Source of the DNA: HK1 sp965202875
Lineage (GTDB): Bacteria > Pseudomonadota > Gammaproteobacteria > HK1
Assembly (NCBI GenBank): GCA_965202875.1
Contig: OZ241870.1
Location: forward strand, 5,766,001-5,830,000
DNA: 64,000 nucleotides
Direction of reading: 5' to 3'
Both the position numbers and the translations under genes were made by a program. How positions within the stretch are numbered: position 1 is the stretch's first letter; every line of letters starts with the position of its first letter. This document shows, piece by piece, positions 9,048 to 16,964 of this stretch. The notes beneath the pieces were generated by a model. It made no database searches and was not told the origin of the DNA. It worked only from the letters and a program-made list of their open reading frames with translations.

Positions 9048-9950
9048 CTACTCGAAAAGGCTGTGCAGGTGGATCCTGCCCTTGCCCAGCTTGCCGCCGT
9101 AGTTGGCGGTGTGGATGTGCAACACCCCGCCGGCCGCCGTGGCCGCCTCGATACCGGCTCTCATGCCTCGGCGCACTTCGTCGAGACGGGGCGCGCTGAC
9201 GATGATCTCGTAGACGCACCGGACCGGAGCCGGGAGGGCGCTTTCGGAGTCGCCCGCGAGCGCCGGGCAGTAGTGGTGGTTGGTGGTCGCGACCATGTCG
9301 TCGTAATGCTTCGCGCCCACCTTTGACCCGCTCGCGGCGTTCTTGACCACCACCAGCGGGATCCGGGACACCGCCTCCAGCGCCGCCTCCGCCGCCCCGA
9401 GCGCGGTCTCGTCGGACTCCGCGAGGATGAGGAACATGCCCCCGGTGACGGCCTCCCTGACCACCCCGAAGCGGCGCTCGACGAGGAAGGCGCCGTCCAT
9501 CTTCGGGACCCGGAACACTTCCCGGCCGAAGACCTCCGCCGCTTCCTCGTAGCCGTCCCCGAAGCGCTGGATGACGGTGCCTTCGATCTCGATCGATTCC
9601 TCGGCCAGATCCGCGGGCAGGGCGTCGAACACGCTGGTCCTGGGGTTCGGGAGGGCACCTTTGCGGAGCCGCAGCACCAAGCATCGGGCGAGCTGCTCCA
9701 GCTTGCGGTCCAGCATCTGGATGATGAACCCCGGACGGCCGTCGGGCGTCTCCTCCGGTCCCATCTCCCGCTCCAGGGTCGCCTCGCACGGCGGTACGGT
9801 GGCCGAACGTCCCAGCCCTTTCGTCTCCATCGCCGCTTCCAGCGCCCATCGCCGCGTGACGCTCGTCACCAGCACGCGGGCGAGCCGGCCGCTGAACGTC
9901 TCGGAGTAATCGTCCTGGATGGGGACGCCGTTGATCTCGAGCGTGGCCAT
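9048..9950 (-). CDS. ftr: Formylmethanofuran:H4MPT formyltransferase (FhcD subunit)
   Basis: A 300-residue enzyme moving the formyl group between H4MPT and methanofuran; in methylotrophic bacteria it is the D subunit of the formyltransferase/hydrolase complex that releases formate. The motif PEETPDGRPG is at 65-74, FGDGYEEA lies in mid-protein, ASGSKVGAKHYD and ATTNHHYCP follow, and the C-terminus ANYGGKLGKGRIHLHSLF is characteristic. The ATG at 9950 opens with MATLEINGVPIQD as in archaeal Ftr. FhcA, B and C are not in this window, so the rest of the complex must lie elsewhere or be missing. Confidence 0.92.
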   Translation of the reverse strand: MATLEINGVPIQDDYSETFSGRLARVLVTSVTRRWALEAAMETKGLGRSATVPPCEATLEREMGPEETPDGRPGFIIQMLDRKLEQLARCLVLRLRKGALPNPRTSVFDALPADLAEESIEIEGTVIQRFGDGYEEAAEVFGREVFRVPKMDGAFLVERRFGVVREAVTGGMFLILAESDETALGAAEAALEAVSRIPLVVVKNAASGSKVGAKHYDDMVATTNHHYCPALAGDSESALPAPVRCVYEIIVSAPRLDEVRRGMRAGIEAATAAGGVLHIHTANYGGKLGKGRIHLHSLFE

Positions 9951-10445
9951 TCTCGCACCTTCCGTCCGCATGGCGCGGCAGCACCGATCAGCCCTGACGA
10001 TACCGCGATGATCGCGGCTTCGCCAAGTGGGCCGTCCGGTCGTGGCCATTGACGAAGACAAGGGGGAAGCATGGCCGCCGGCGCGGGTCGCGCGCGGCGT
10101 CTTGCGTCAGCGTTCGGCGAGCAGGGACTCCATCCGAGCGCTCTGCTTGTCCGGGAACATGCTCTTCAAGGAGCACGGCGGCGCCGCCGTGCAGCACGCC
10201 GCGGCTCCAATCGCCGACCACCTCGGGCCGCTGCTCGATCTACGCGGTGCAGTATCCGCGCGCGCTCCTGGCCATGCAGCTACCGCGCCTCGCGTCGTGC
10301 GGCGGCGATTCGAGGATCACGGGGATGCGTTCCGCCTCGTCCGCGGATTAGGCGCCGAGATGCCCGGCGGGGTGGATGCGGGCGTTGCAGGCGTTCGAAT
10401 GTGCGGCGAAAGTATAGTGGAGCGGCTAATACGGGAACGGGGACC
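9951..10445. other. Divergent intergenic region ftr / sucC-like
   Basis: About 495 bp between divergent genes. Open frames here have no recognisable similarity. Promoters for both C1 clusters probably lie here. A possible -10 box is described separately. Confidence 0.5.
10413..10418 (+). promoter_or_regulatory. Possible -10 box for sucC-like gene
   Basis: TATAGT lies 28 bp upstream of the ATG at 10446 within GC-rich DNA. No convincing -35 box is found at 16-18 bp, so this is a weak candidate only. Confidence 0.3.
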
Positions 10446-11774
10446 ATGAATTTCGAAGAGCACGCGGCGAAGCCGTTGCTTCAGGCGGCGGGCATCGCCG
10501 TTCCGCGCGGGTACTTGGCGCGGAGCGCCGAGGAAGCGGAGGCCCACGCGGCGACGCTCGGGGGGCCGGTGGTGGTCAAGGCCCAGGCGCCGGCGGGCAA
10601 ACGGGGCAAGGCCGGAGGGATCCGCACCGCGGACGGCGCCGCGGCGGCGCGCGAGGTGGCGGAGGCGATCCTCGGCATGAACATCGCGGGGCACCGGGTC
10701 GAGTCGGTGCTCGTCGAGGAGCGGGCGGCGATCGCGTCGGAGTACTACGCGGCGGTCCTCAACGACGCGGCGTCGAAGGGGCCGCTGGTGATGTTCTCAC
10801 CCGAAGGGGGCATGGACGTGGAGGTGGTGGCGGCGTCGATGCCCGAACGGCTGCGGCGCGCGCCGGTGGACGTCACGCGCGGGTTCGGCCTCGCCGCCGC
10901 GCGCGCGATGCTCGACGGGCTGGATCTGAGCGCCGGCGAAGCGCCGGTGGACGCCAGGGCGCCAAGCGCCTCTGCACCGGCGGCCACCGCCGAAGCGTCA
11001 GCCGCCGTTGGAGCGGCGGTCGCCGACTTTCTCGCCGCACTCTACCGCGCCTACCGCGACAACGACGCCGAGCTGCTGGAGGTCAACCCCCTCGCGCGGC
11101 TCGAGGACGGGCGGCTGGTCGCCCTCGACTGCAAGTTCATCCTCGACGATTCCGGCGTGAAGCGTCGGGAGGCGCTCGCGAAGAGGGGGACCCCGGATCG
11201 GCTCACGGGGCTCGAAGCGCGCGCACAGGCGCTCGGGCTGAAGTACATCGAGCTCGACGGGGACGTCGGCGTGCTCGCCAACGGCGCCGGGCTCACGATG
11301 ACCACCATGGACGTGATCACGCACCACGGGGGGCGGCCGGCGAACTTCCTGGAGATCGGCGGCGAGGCGTACACGAAGGCGAAGCCGGCCCTGGAGATCG
11401 TGCTCGGCAACCCCGGCGTGCAATGCCTGGTCGTGAACTTCTGCGGCGCGTTCGCGCGCACCGACGTAATGACCGCCGGCGTGCTCGACGCCTGGGAGGC
11501 CCTCGCGCCCTCCGTCCCCGTCTTCTTCAGCGTGCACGGCACGGGCTCGACCGAGGCGAGGGCCATGCTTCGCGAGCGCCTCGGGGTGACCCCTTGCGAG
11601 ACGATGGACGAGGCGATCGCCGCCGCGGTCGCCACGGCTCGGAAGGCAGAAGGCAGGTTGAGAGGCTGCCGGCCGATGGATGGAGAAGCGGGCCGGGAGG
11701 CCGGTCGGGAAACGAGCCGGACAGCGGGCCGGGAAACGGACGCGGACACCGGCCGGGAAGCGGGAGACGCATGA
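10446..11774 (+). CDS. ADP-forming acyl-CoA ligase beta subunit (SucC/MtkA-like)
   Basis: A 442-residue ATP-grasp protein of the succinyl-CoA synthetase beta family, recognised by MNFEEHAAKPLLQAAGI, VVKAQAPAGKRGKAGGI, LLEVNPLARLEDGRLVALD and ANGAGLTMTTMDVITHHGG. It pairs with the alpha subunit that follows with a 4-nt ATGA overlap. Substrate is uncertain: succinate is possible, but in a C1 gene neighbourhood malate (malate thiokinase of the serine cycle) is an appealing alternative. It is about 50 residues longer than usual because of an Ala-rich loop at about 163-192 and a C-terminal tail rich in GREA/GRET tetrapeptides (from about residue 405). Confidence 0.85.
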   Translation: MNFEEHAAKPLLQAAGIAVPRGYLARSAEEAEAHAATLGGPVVVKAQAPAGKRGKAGGIRTADGAAAAREVAEAILGMNIAGHRVESVLVEERAAIASEYYAAVLNDAASKGPLVMFSPEGGMDVEVVAASMPERLRRAPVDVTRGFGLAAARAMLDGLDLSAGEAPVDARAPSASAPAATAEASAAVGAAVADFLAALYRAYRDNDAELLEVNPLARLEDGRLVALDCKFILDDSGVKRREALAKRGTPDRLTGLEARAQALGLKYIELDGDVGVLANGAGLTMTTMDVITHHGGRPANFLEIGGEAYTKAKPALEIVLGNPGVQCLVVNFCGAFARTDVMTAGVLDAWEALAPSVPVFFSVHGTGSTEARAMLRERLGVTPCETMDEAIAAAVATARKAEGRLRGCRPMDGEAGREAGRETSRTAGRETDADTGREAGDA

Positions 11775-12673
11775 TGATCGTTCGCGGCGACCAGCGGGTG
11801 CTGGTCCAGGGGATCACAGGCAGGCAGGGCACGTTCTGGACCGGGCGCATGCAGGAGTACGGCACCCGCATCGTCGCGGGCGTGAACCCGAAGAAGGCGG
11901 GCGCCGTGCACTGCGGAGTGCCGGTGTACGCGAGCGCCCGCGAGGCGATGCGCGAGAGCGGCTTCGACGTCTCGGTGCTGTTCATCCCCTCGCTGGGGGT
12001 GAAGGCGGCGGCCCTCGACGCCGTCGAGGCGGGCTGCCGGCGGCTCGTCGTCCTGACCGAGCACGTCCCGGTGCAGGACGTGATGGAGGTGCTTGCGGCG
12101 GCGCGGGCGAACGGCGCCGCGGTCGTCGGCCCCAACACCGCCGGCCTGGTCACTCCGGGCGAGTGCTTCGTAGGCTTCATGCCCGCGTTCGAGCGCGACG
12201 TCTTCCTGCCGGGCAGCGTCGGCGTGGTGTCGCGCAGCGGGAGCCTGGGCACGCTGATCTGCCTCAACCTGGTGCAGGCCGGCTTCGGGGAATCCGCCTT
12301 CGTCGGGATCGGCGGCGACCCCATCCTCGGGACGACCACGCGCGACGCGGTACAGGCGCTCGACGCCGACGAGCGCACCGCCGCGGTCGTGGTGGTCGGC
12401 GAGATCGGCGGGGCGATGGAGGAGGACGCGGCGGAGTACATGCGGGACATGCGCAAGCCGGTCGTCGCCTTCATCGCGGGTGGCGCCTCGCCCCCCGGAA
12501 AGAAGATGGGGCACGCGGGGGCGATCGTGATGGGGGACAAGGGCACCTGCGCATCGAAGCGCAAGGCGCTCGAAGCGGCGGGGGTCGAGGTGCTCGATAC
12601 CCCCTCCGGCGTCGGTCCCGCGCTCCGGGCCGCCATCGGAGAGGCAGGCCCGTCCGGAAACGGACCACGGTAG
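11771..12673 (+). CDS. ADP-forming acyl-CoA ligase alpha subunit (SucD/MtkB-like)
   Basis: A 300-residue CoA-binding alpha subunit. It has the N-terminal Rossmann region VLVQGITGRQGTFWTGRM, the conserved SRSGSLGTL at 154-162, and the phospho-histidine H248 in KKMGHAGAIVMG. The ATG at 11771 overlaps the beta subunit stop, and a second ATG follows immediately. With the beta subunit it should form an acyl-CoA ligase that joins CoA to succinate, malate or a similar acid while cleaving ATP. The citrate synthase-family gene 300 bp downstream on the same strand fits a central-carbon role. Confidence 0.87.
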   Translation: MMIVRGDQRVLVQGITGRQGTFWTGRMQEYGTRIVAGVNPKKAGAVHCGVPVYASAREAMRESGFDVSVLFIPSLGVKAAALDAVEAGCRRLVVLTEHVPVQDVMEVLAAARANGAAVVGPNTAGLVTPGECFVGFMPAFERDVFLPGSVGVVSRSGSLGTLICLNLVQAGFGESAFVGIGGDPILGTTTRDAVQALDADERTAAVVVVGEIGGAMEEDAAEYMRDMRKPVVAFIAGGASPPGKKMGHAGAIVMGDKGTCASKRKALEAAGVEVLDTPSGVGPALRAAIGEAGPSGNGPR

Positions 12674-12977
12674 CATCGTCCCCGTCGGCGCCGGGCAGAA
12701 GGCGCGGACCGCCGCAACTTGGCCGTGGGTTGGCGGAGGATGTGCCGGGCCGCTCCGCGCTCTCGGGCCGGAGGTCTTCACCGGGCTCCCGATGCCGGAG
12801 AAGGGGTGGGACGAGCGATCGTCGCCGCGCTCTGGATACGCACGTCCCGGCATTCCGCCGGGTAGAATCCGGGCCATGGCAAAGCAGGACGAGACGCCCG
12901 GAGCCGGCTGCATGCGGTGAATCTTCGGAGATCCGGGCCCGGCGTTCGGTCAGACACTCGATAGAGGGACGCGACAC
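12674..12977. other. Intergenic region before citrate synthase
   Basis: 304 bp without a supported gene. A TAGAAT hexamer near 12863 could be a -10 box, but spacing to a -35 is unclear. No hairpin terminator is seen after the ligase genes. Confidence 0.4.
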
Positions 12978-14231
12978 ATGACGGATGCGAAACAGCCCGA
13001 GGTGCACCGCGGTCTGAAGGACTTGTGCTTCGACCGATCGCCGATCACGTTCATCGACGGCAGGGCCGGCGAGCTCCGGTATCGCGGGTACTCGATCCAC
13101 GATCTCGCCGTGCACTCCTCTTTCGAGGAAACCGCCTACCTCCTGCTCCACGGCGAGCTCCCGACGGCGTCCGAGCTCGACGCCTTCGACGGCGCGCTGA
13201 AGGAAGCGCGGACCCTGCCCGGCACCATCCGAGACGTCATCCGCGCGGTGAAGGACGCGCATCCCATGGACGTCTTGCGCACCGCGGTGTCCGCGCTCGC
13301 CGCGCACGACCCCGAAACGCACGACAACTCCCTCGACGCGACCCGCCGCAAAGGGATCCGGCTCACCTCCCAGGTGCCGATGATCGTGACCGCGCACCAC
13401 CGCATCCGCGCAGGCCGGGAGCTGGTGCCGGCGGACCCCGGACTCGGCCATGCGGCGAACTTCCTCTACATGCTCAAGGGCGAGACGCCGAGCGAAGACG
13501 CCTGTTCGCTGATGGACACCGACATGGTGCTGCACGCCGAGCACGGTTCGAACGCATCGTCGTTCACCGCGCGGGTCGTCGTGAGCACCGAGGCCAATCT
13601 GCACGCCGGCATCACCGCGGCGGTGGCGGCGCTCTCCGGCCCGGCGCACGGCGGGGCGGCGGAGAACGTGATGCAGATGGCCAGGGAGATCGGCGATCCC
13701 TCGGAGGCGGCGGCCTACGTCAAGGCGAAGCGCAAGGCTCGCGAGCCGGTCATGGGCTTCGGCCACCGGGTCTACCGGGCCGAGGACCCGCGGGCGCGGC
13801 ACATGCGCGAAGGGGTGAAGCGCCTGTCCGAGGAGATGGGACAGCCGCACTGGTATGCGATCCTGGAGGCGCTGGTGGAGGCGATGCGCCCCTACGCCCG
13901 GCACGGCATCAACGTGAACGTCGACTTCTACGCCGGCGTCGTCTACCACCTGCACGGGGTGCCCCAGGATCTCTTCGTGCCGATCTTCGCGATCGGCCGC
14001 ATCCCGGGCTGGACGGTGCAGGCGATGGAGCAGATCGAGAACAACATCCTGATCGCCCGCGCCTCCTCTATACCGGACCCGAAGGCCGGGAGTACGTGCC
14101 GATCGAAGCGCGCGGGTAGTCCGGGCCGGTCGTCCGGCAGATGCGTCCGCTTCAGCCCGCGCCGAAGACCTCGTGCACCGATTCGCGGACGATGGCGACG
14201 ATGTCGTCGAGGACTTCGTTCGACACCATGA
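12978..14231 (+). CDS. Citrate/2-methylcitrate synthase with C-terminal frameshift
   Basis: A type II citrate synthase-family protein that condenses acetyl-CoA (or propionyl-CoA) with oxaloacetate. It reads normally through catalytic regions such as MGFGHRVYRAEDPRA and the Asp-containing NVNVDFYAGVVYHLHG. At about 14051-14062 the expected C-terminus appears in another frame as LLYTGPEGREYVPIE, ending at 14119; one missing base after ILI explains it. As read, the protein instead gains an Arg-rich tail to 14231 that overlaps the convergent aminotransferase gene by 80 bp. This may be a real mutation or a sequence error; catalytic residues precede it. Citrate and methylcitrate synthase cannot be told apart here. 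Confidence 0.85.
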   Translation: MTDAKQPEVHRGLKDLCFDRSPITFIDGRAGELRYRGYSIHDLAVHSSFEETAYLLLHGELPTASELDAFDGALKEARTLPGTIRDVIRAVKDAHPMDVLRTAVSALAAHDPETHDNSLDATRRKGIRLTSQVPMIVTAHHRIRAGRELVPADPGLGHAANFLYMLKGETPSEDACSLMDTDMVLHAEHGSNASSFTARVVVSTEANLHAGITAAVAALSGPAHGGAAENVMQMAREIGDPSEAAAYVKAKRKAREPVMGFGHRVYRAEDPRARHMREGVKRLSEEMGQPHWYAILEALVEAMRPYARHGINVNVDFYAGVVYHLHGVPQDLFVPIFAIGRIPGWTVQAMEQIENNILIARASSIPDPKAGSTCRSKRAGSPGRSSGRCVRFSPRRRPRAPIRGRWRRCRRGLRSTP

Positions 14232-15504
14232 TCGGGGGCGCGAGGCAGATGACGTCCTCGCCCTTGAGCCGGGTGAAGAGCTTGCGGTCGATCATCGCCT
14301 TCATGAGCCTCGGGCCGATGCCGTCCTCGGGGACGAACCGGGCCTTGGTGGCGCGGTCCTTCACCACTTCGACGCCGCACATGAGGCCCAGGCCGCGTAT
14401 GTCGCCGACGTTGGGATGGTGCGCGAGCGCGTCTTTCAGCCCGACGAGCAGCCGCTTGCCCTTCTCTCGAGCCTGGCCGGGGAAGTCCTCGCCCTCGATG
14501 ACGTCGAGGGCCGCCAGCGCGACCGCGCAGCCGACCGGGTGGGCACTGTAGGTGTAGGCGTGCATCCAGGGCTTTCCGCTGTCTTCCATGGCGTCCGCGA
14601 TCTCGTCGCTCACCCCGATGCCGCCGAGCGGAAAGTAGCCGGAGGTGATCGCCTTCGCGAACTGCATGAGGTCGGGCTGCACGCCCCAGTGCTCCAGCCC
14701 GAACATGCGGCCGGTGCGGCCGAAGCCGGTGATGACCTCGTCGGCGCAGAGCAGCACGTCGTACCGGTCGCAGATCTCGCGGATGCGCGGAAAGTAGTCG
14801 TCCTGCGGCGGAATGACCCCGCCCGCGCCGTGCACCGGCTCCGCGATGAACATCGCGACGCTGTCGGGTCCTTCTTCGAGGATCTTCTTCTCCAGCTCGT
14901 TCGCGGCGGCGATGCCCTGGCTCACGCCCTCCGGCGCCTCGTAGCGGTAGGGGTAGGGCGAGGGAATGTGGGAGAAGCCCGGTACGCGCGGCTCGAACAT
15001 CGGCCAGTAGGCGGAGATGCCCGTCGCGCACATCGCGGCCAGGGTGACCCCGTGGTAGCCGAGCTCGCGCGAGATGACCTTGTACTTGCCCGGCTTGCCC
15101 CTGAGCTTCCAGTAGTAGCGGGCCATCTTGATGTTCGAGTCGGTCGATTCCCCGCCGCCGGAGGTGAAGTAGAACCGGTTGATGCGGGGGTAGGCGAGCC
15201 CCGCGAGGCGCTCCGCCAGCGCGATGGCGTTCGGGTTCGAGCTGCCCGCGTACCCCGAGGCGTAGCCGAGCTCGTTCATCTGCGCGGCGGCGGCCTCCGC
15301 CAGCTCCCGGCGTCCGTTCCCGCAGGTGTTGTTCCACAGCCCCGCGAGCCCGTCGATGAACGCCTCTCCGTTCGCGTCGTAGAGCATCGCGCCCTCTCCG
15401 CGGACCCAGACCTTTCCGTGCGCGTGGACGTCGCCGCTGTGCAGCGGGTGGATGAGGTGGCTCCGATCCCGCTCGATGAGCGCGGCGTTTACGTCGTTGG
15501 TCAT
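14152..15504 (-). CDS. Class III PLP-dependent aminotransferase
   Basis: A 450-residue omega-aminotransferase. It has LLCADEVITGFGRTG with the cofactor Asp (D255) and the Schiff-base lysine K284 in QFAKAITSGYFPLGG. Relatives move amino groups from putrescine, beta-alanine, taurine or aspartate-like donors to pyruvate or 2-oxoglutarate; the donor here cannot be fixed. The ATG at 15504 follows from alignment to the conserved N-terminus (RSHLIHPLHSG). Its upstream region is interrupted 128 bp before the start by the CRISPR-Cas element, which could have altered its promoter. Confidence 0.87.
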   Translation of the reverse strand: MTNDVNAALIERDRSHLIHPLHSGDVHAHGKVWVRGEGAMLYDANGEAFIDGLAGLWNNTCGNGRRELAEAAAAQMNELGYASGYAGSSNPNAIALAERLAGLAYPRINRFYFTSGGGESTDSNIKMARYYWKLRGKPGKYKVISRELGYHGVTLAAMCATGISAYWPMFEPRVPGFSHIPSPYPYRYEAPEGVSQGIAAANELEKKILEEGPDSVAMFIAEPVHGAGGVIPPQDDYFPRIREICDRYDVLLCADEVITGFGRTGRMFGLEHWGVQPDLMQFAKAITSGYFPLGGIGVSDEIADAMEDSGKPWMHAYTYSAHPVGCAVALAALDVIEGEDFPGQAREKGKRLLVGLKDALAHHPNVGDIRGLGLMCGVEVVKDRATKARFVPEDGIGPRLMKAMIDRKLFTRLKGEDVICLAPPIMVSNEVLDDIVAIVRESVHEVFGAG

Positions 15505-15631
15505 GCCTGCCCCCTTCGTGTTCGGGAAGCTGCGGTGGCGGGGGCGGAGCAGGCCCCTTGGGACGTGGCCGCCGCCTCCCCACCGCAAGCCGCGACGGTA
15601 ACGGGACTCGCGACCGCCGCGCAACGGGATC

Positions 15632-15640
15632 GGAGCAGGA
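15632..15640. repeat. Left 9-bp target-site duplication
   Basis: GGAGCAGGA lies immediately outside the left terminal inverted repeat. The identical 9 bp occurs in the same orientation immediately outside the right inverted repeat at 27466-27474. Direct flanks on inverted ends are expected from transposition, not from inverted duplication of a larger repeat. Confidence 0.85.
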
Positions 15641-15667
15641 GATGATGGGAACGTTTGAAATGTTCCA
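15641..15667 (+). repeat. Left terminal inverted repeat (27 bp)
   Basis: Begins GATGATGGGAACG and ends GAAATGTTCCA. It is the exact reverse complement, 27 of 27 bases, of 27439-27465. Homology stops at the inner edge. The inner 19 bp is itself a near palindrome (GGAAC...GTTCC), which could be a transposase-binding site. Confidence 0.9.
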
Positions 15668-15677
15668 CGGGCCGCGA

Positions 15678-15694
15678 GCAGAGCAGGGCTCTGC
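15678..15694. promoter_or_regulatory. Palindrome upstream of csb1
   Basis: GCAGAGC-AGG-GCTCTGC, a perfect 7-bp inverted repeat with a 3-bp centre, lies 64 bp before csb1 and just inside the left element end. It could be an operator for the cas operon or a subterminal site of the element. Function is inferred only. Confidence 0.35.
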
Positions 15695-15758
15695 AGCATC
15701 GGCTCGCAGCATGGAATAATCTCATCCCGTACCCGACCCTCTGACGGAGGAATGCGGA

Positions 15759-16964
15759 ATGTCGAAGCAGATGGACCTTGAAGCACTCGTAGCGGGCTGC
15801 GCCGACGACTCGTTCGACGACGGCATCCGAATCGACAGCGACCTGGAGCCGCTCTCCGGACCCGGTGGGGTGGTCAAGCCCGCGGTTTATGAGGGCGGAG
15901 CCTATCAACGCGACCGGCGATGGGCCTCTCCTGCGGACGATGAACCAACGCAGGTCATCGTCATCGACAACGTGCCGTCGCAGGCGAACCGCCTCGAAGC
16001 GGCTCTGCGGGAGAGCCGCGATTCGATCTCGGCGCCGGAATTCGAGCTCGACCTTTCGGAGCTGTCGCATCTTCCGGCGCACCTGCCCCGATCCCTGTCG
16101 AGTCTCGAATTCCCTCACCGCAATGCGGACGCGTACCTTCGCGACGCGATGCTGGACGGGCAGGATTTCCTCAAGACCGGGATCGGCAAGGCGATCTTCG
16201 GCGCCACGGCACAGACCTGCGGACCCTTGATCGCGTGGTTCCCGCAAGCCCTGCTGTACGGATTCTGGCAGTCCCACTTGGGCAAGAAGCGTCAGAACAC
16301 CAAGCACGCGCGTGCGTGGGTCTCGGAGATCATCGGCTGGCGCCCGGCGTCGGTTGACACCAGGAACATGGGATTGAAGGGCGATCCGCTCAACTTGACC
16401 ACCGATAAAGACGACACGGAAGTCACTTCAAACGAAGATGACAGAACCAAGTGGGATGTCGGCAAGAAGCGGGATGTCGAGGGGGGCAAGTCCATTAAGC
16501 TCTCGAAAATCGGGCATGGTCAAGTGCCCTTCATGCGCGAAGGCGATCTCGCCGCCGCCGCAGTGTCCTTTGCGCGGGTGACGCAACGGGCGACGGTGTC
16601 CTTTGCCCAACTTCGGCGGGTCAGCCTGGGGGGCGACGCAGGCGAGGCGGATGCGGCCGTTCGGGCGTTGCTGGTGGCGCTCGGACTGCACGCCCACCAG
16701 CTCGCCTTCGGCAGAGGATTCGCCCTTCGTTCCGGCGCCGAGCTTCGGCCGAGATCGACGGTCGCGACTTGGCTGGGTGCGGATGGCGACGAGCCGATCG
16801 ATCTCGGCGGGACCGAGGCGACGCGCGCACTCCTCGAGTCGGCGCGGGAACATGCGGAATCCCATGGCGTACCGCTCGACGGCTGGGGTGCGCCGACGAT
16901 AAGGCTCACTCCAAAGGCAAACCTCTCTGCGGCAATCCGGTCTGCCTGGCCCGAGCTCGACTGA
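15759..16964 (+). CDS. csb1: Type I-U/I-G CRISPR Cas7 subunit Csb1 (GSU0053 family)
   Basis: A 401-residue RAMP-type backbone subunit of the I-U/I-G effector complex. The family signature is the N-terminal VIVIDNVPSQANRLEAALR followed by GQDFLKTGIGKAIFGA, with a C-terminal region of the type LGLHAHQLAFGRGFALRS. In homologous systems it coats the crRNA. A strong GGAGG at 15746-15750 fixes the ATG at 15759. It is first in the cas operon; its stop codon overlaps the csb2 start (TGATG). Confidence 0.92.
   Translation: MSKQMDLEALVAGCADDSFDDGIRIDSDLEPLSGPGGVVKPAVYEGGAYQRDRRWASPADDEPTQVIVIDNVPSQANRLEAALRESRDSISAPEFELDLSELSHLPAHLPRSLSSLEFPHRNADAYLRDAMLDGQDFLKTGIGKAIFGATAQTCGPLIAWFPQALLYGFWQSHLGKKRQNTKHARAWVSEIIGWRPASVDTRNMGLKGDPLNLTTDKDDTEVTSNEDDRTKWDVGKKRDVEGGKSIKLSKIGHGQVPFMREGDLAAAAVSFARVTQRATVSFAQLRRVSLGGDAGEADAAVRALLVALGLHAHQLAFGRGFALRSGAELRPRSTVATWLGADGDEPIDLGGTEATRALLESAREHAESHGVPLDGWGAPTIRLTPKANLSAAIRSAWPELD

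Noticed and set aside
9048..9950. Methenyl-H4MPT cyclohydrolase (Mch) as identity of this C1 gene
   Set aside because: The motifs PEETPDGRPG and the C-terminal GGKLGKGRIHLHSLF are those of Ftr/FhcD, not Mch.
10027..10449. A 140-codon open frame upstream of the SucC-like gene
   Set aside because: No similarity, overlaps the ligase start and lies where promoters are expected.
10446..12673. FdrA/AllF partner for the DUF1116 protein
   Set aside because: The pair has standard ATP-grasp and phospho-histidine features of succinyl-CoA synthetase subunits, and it lies 19 kb away from the DUF1116 gene.
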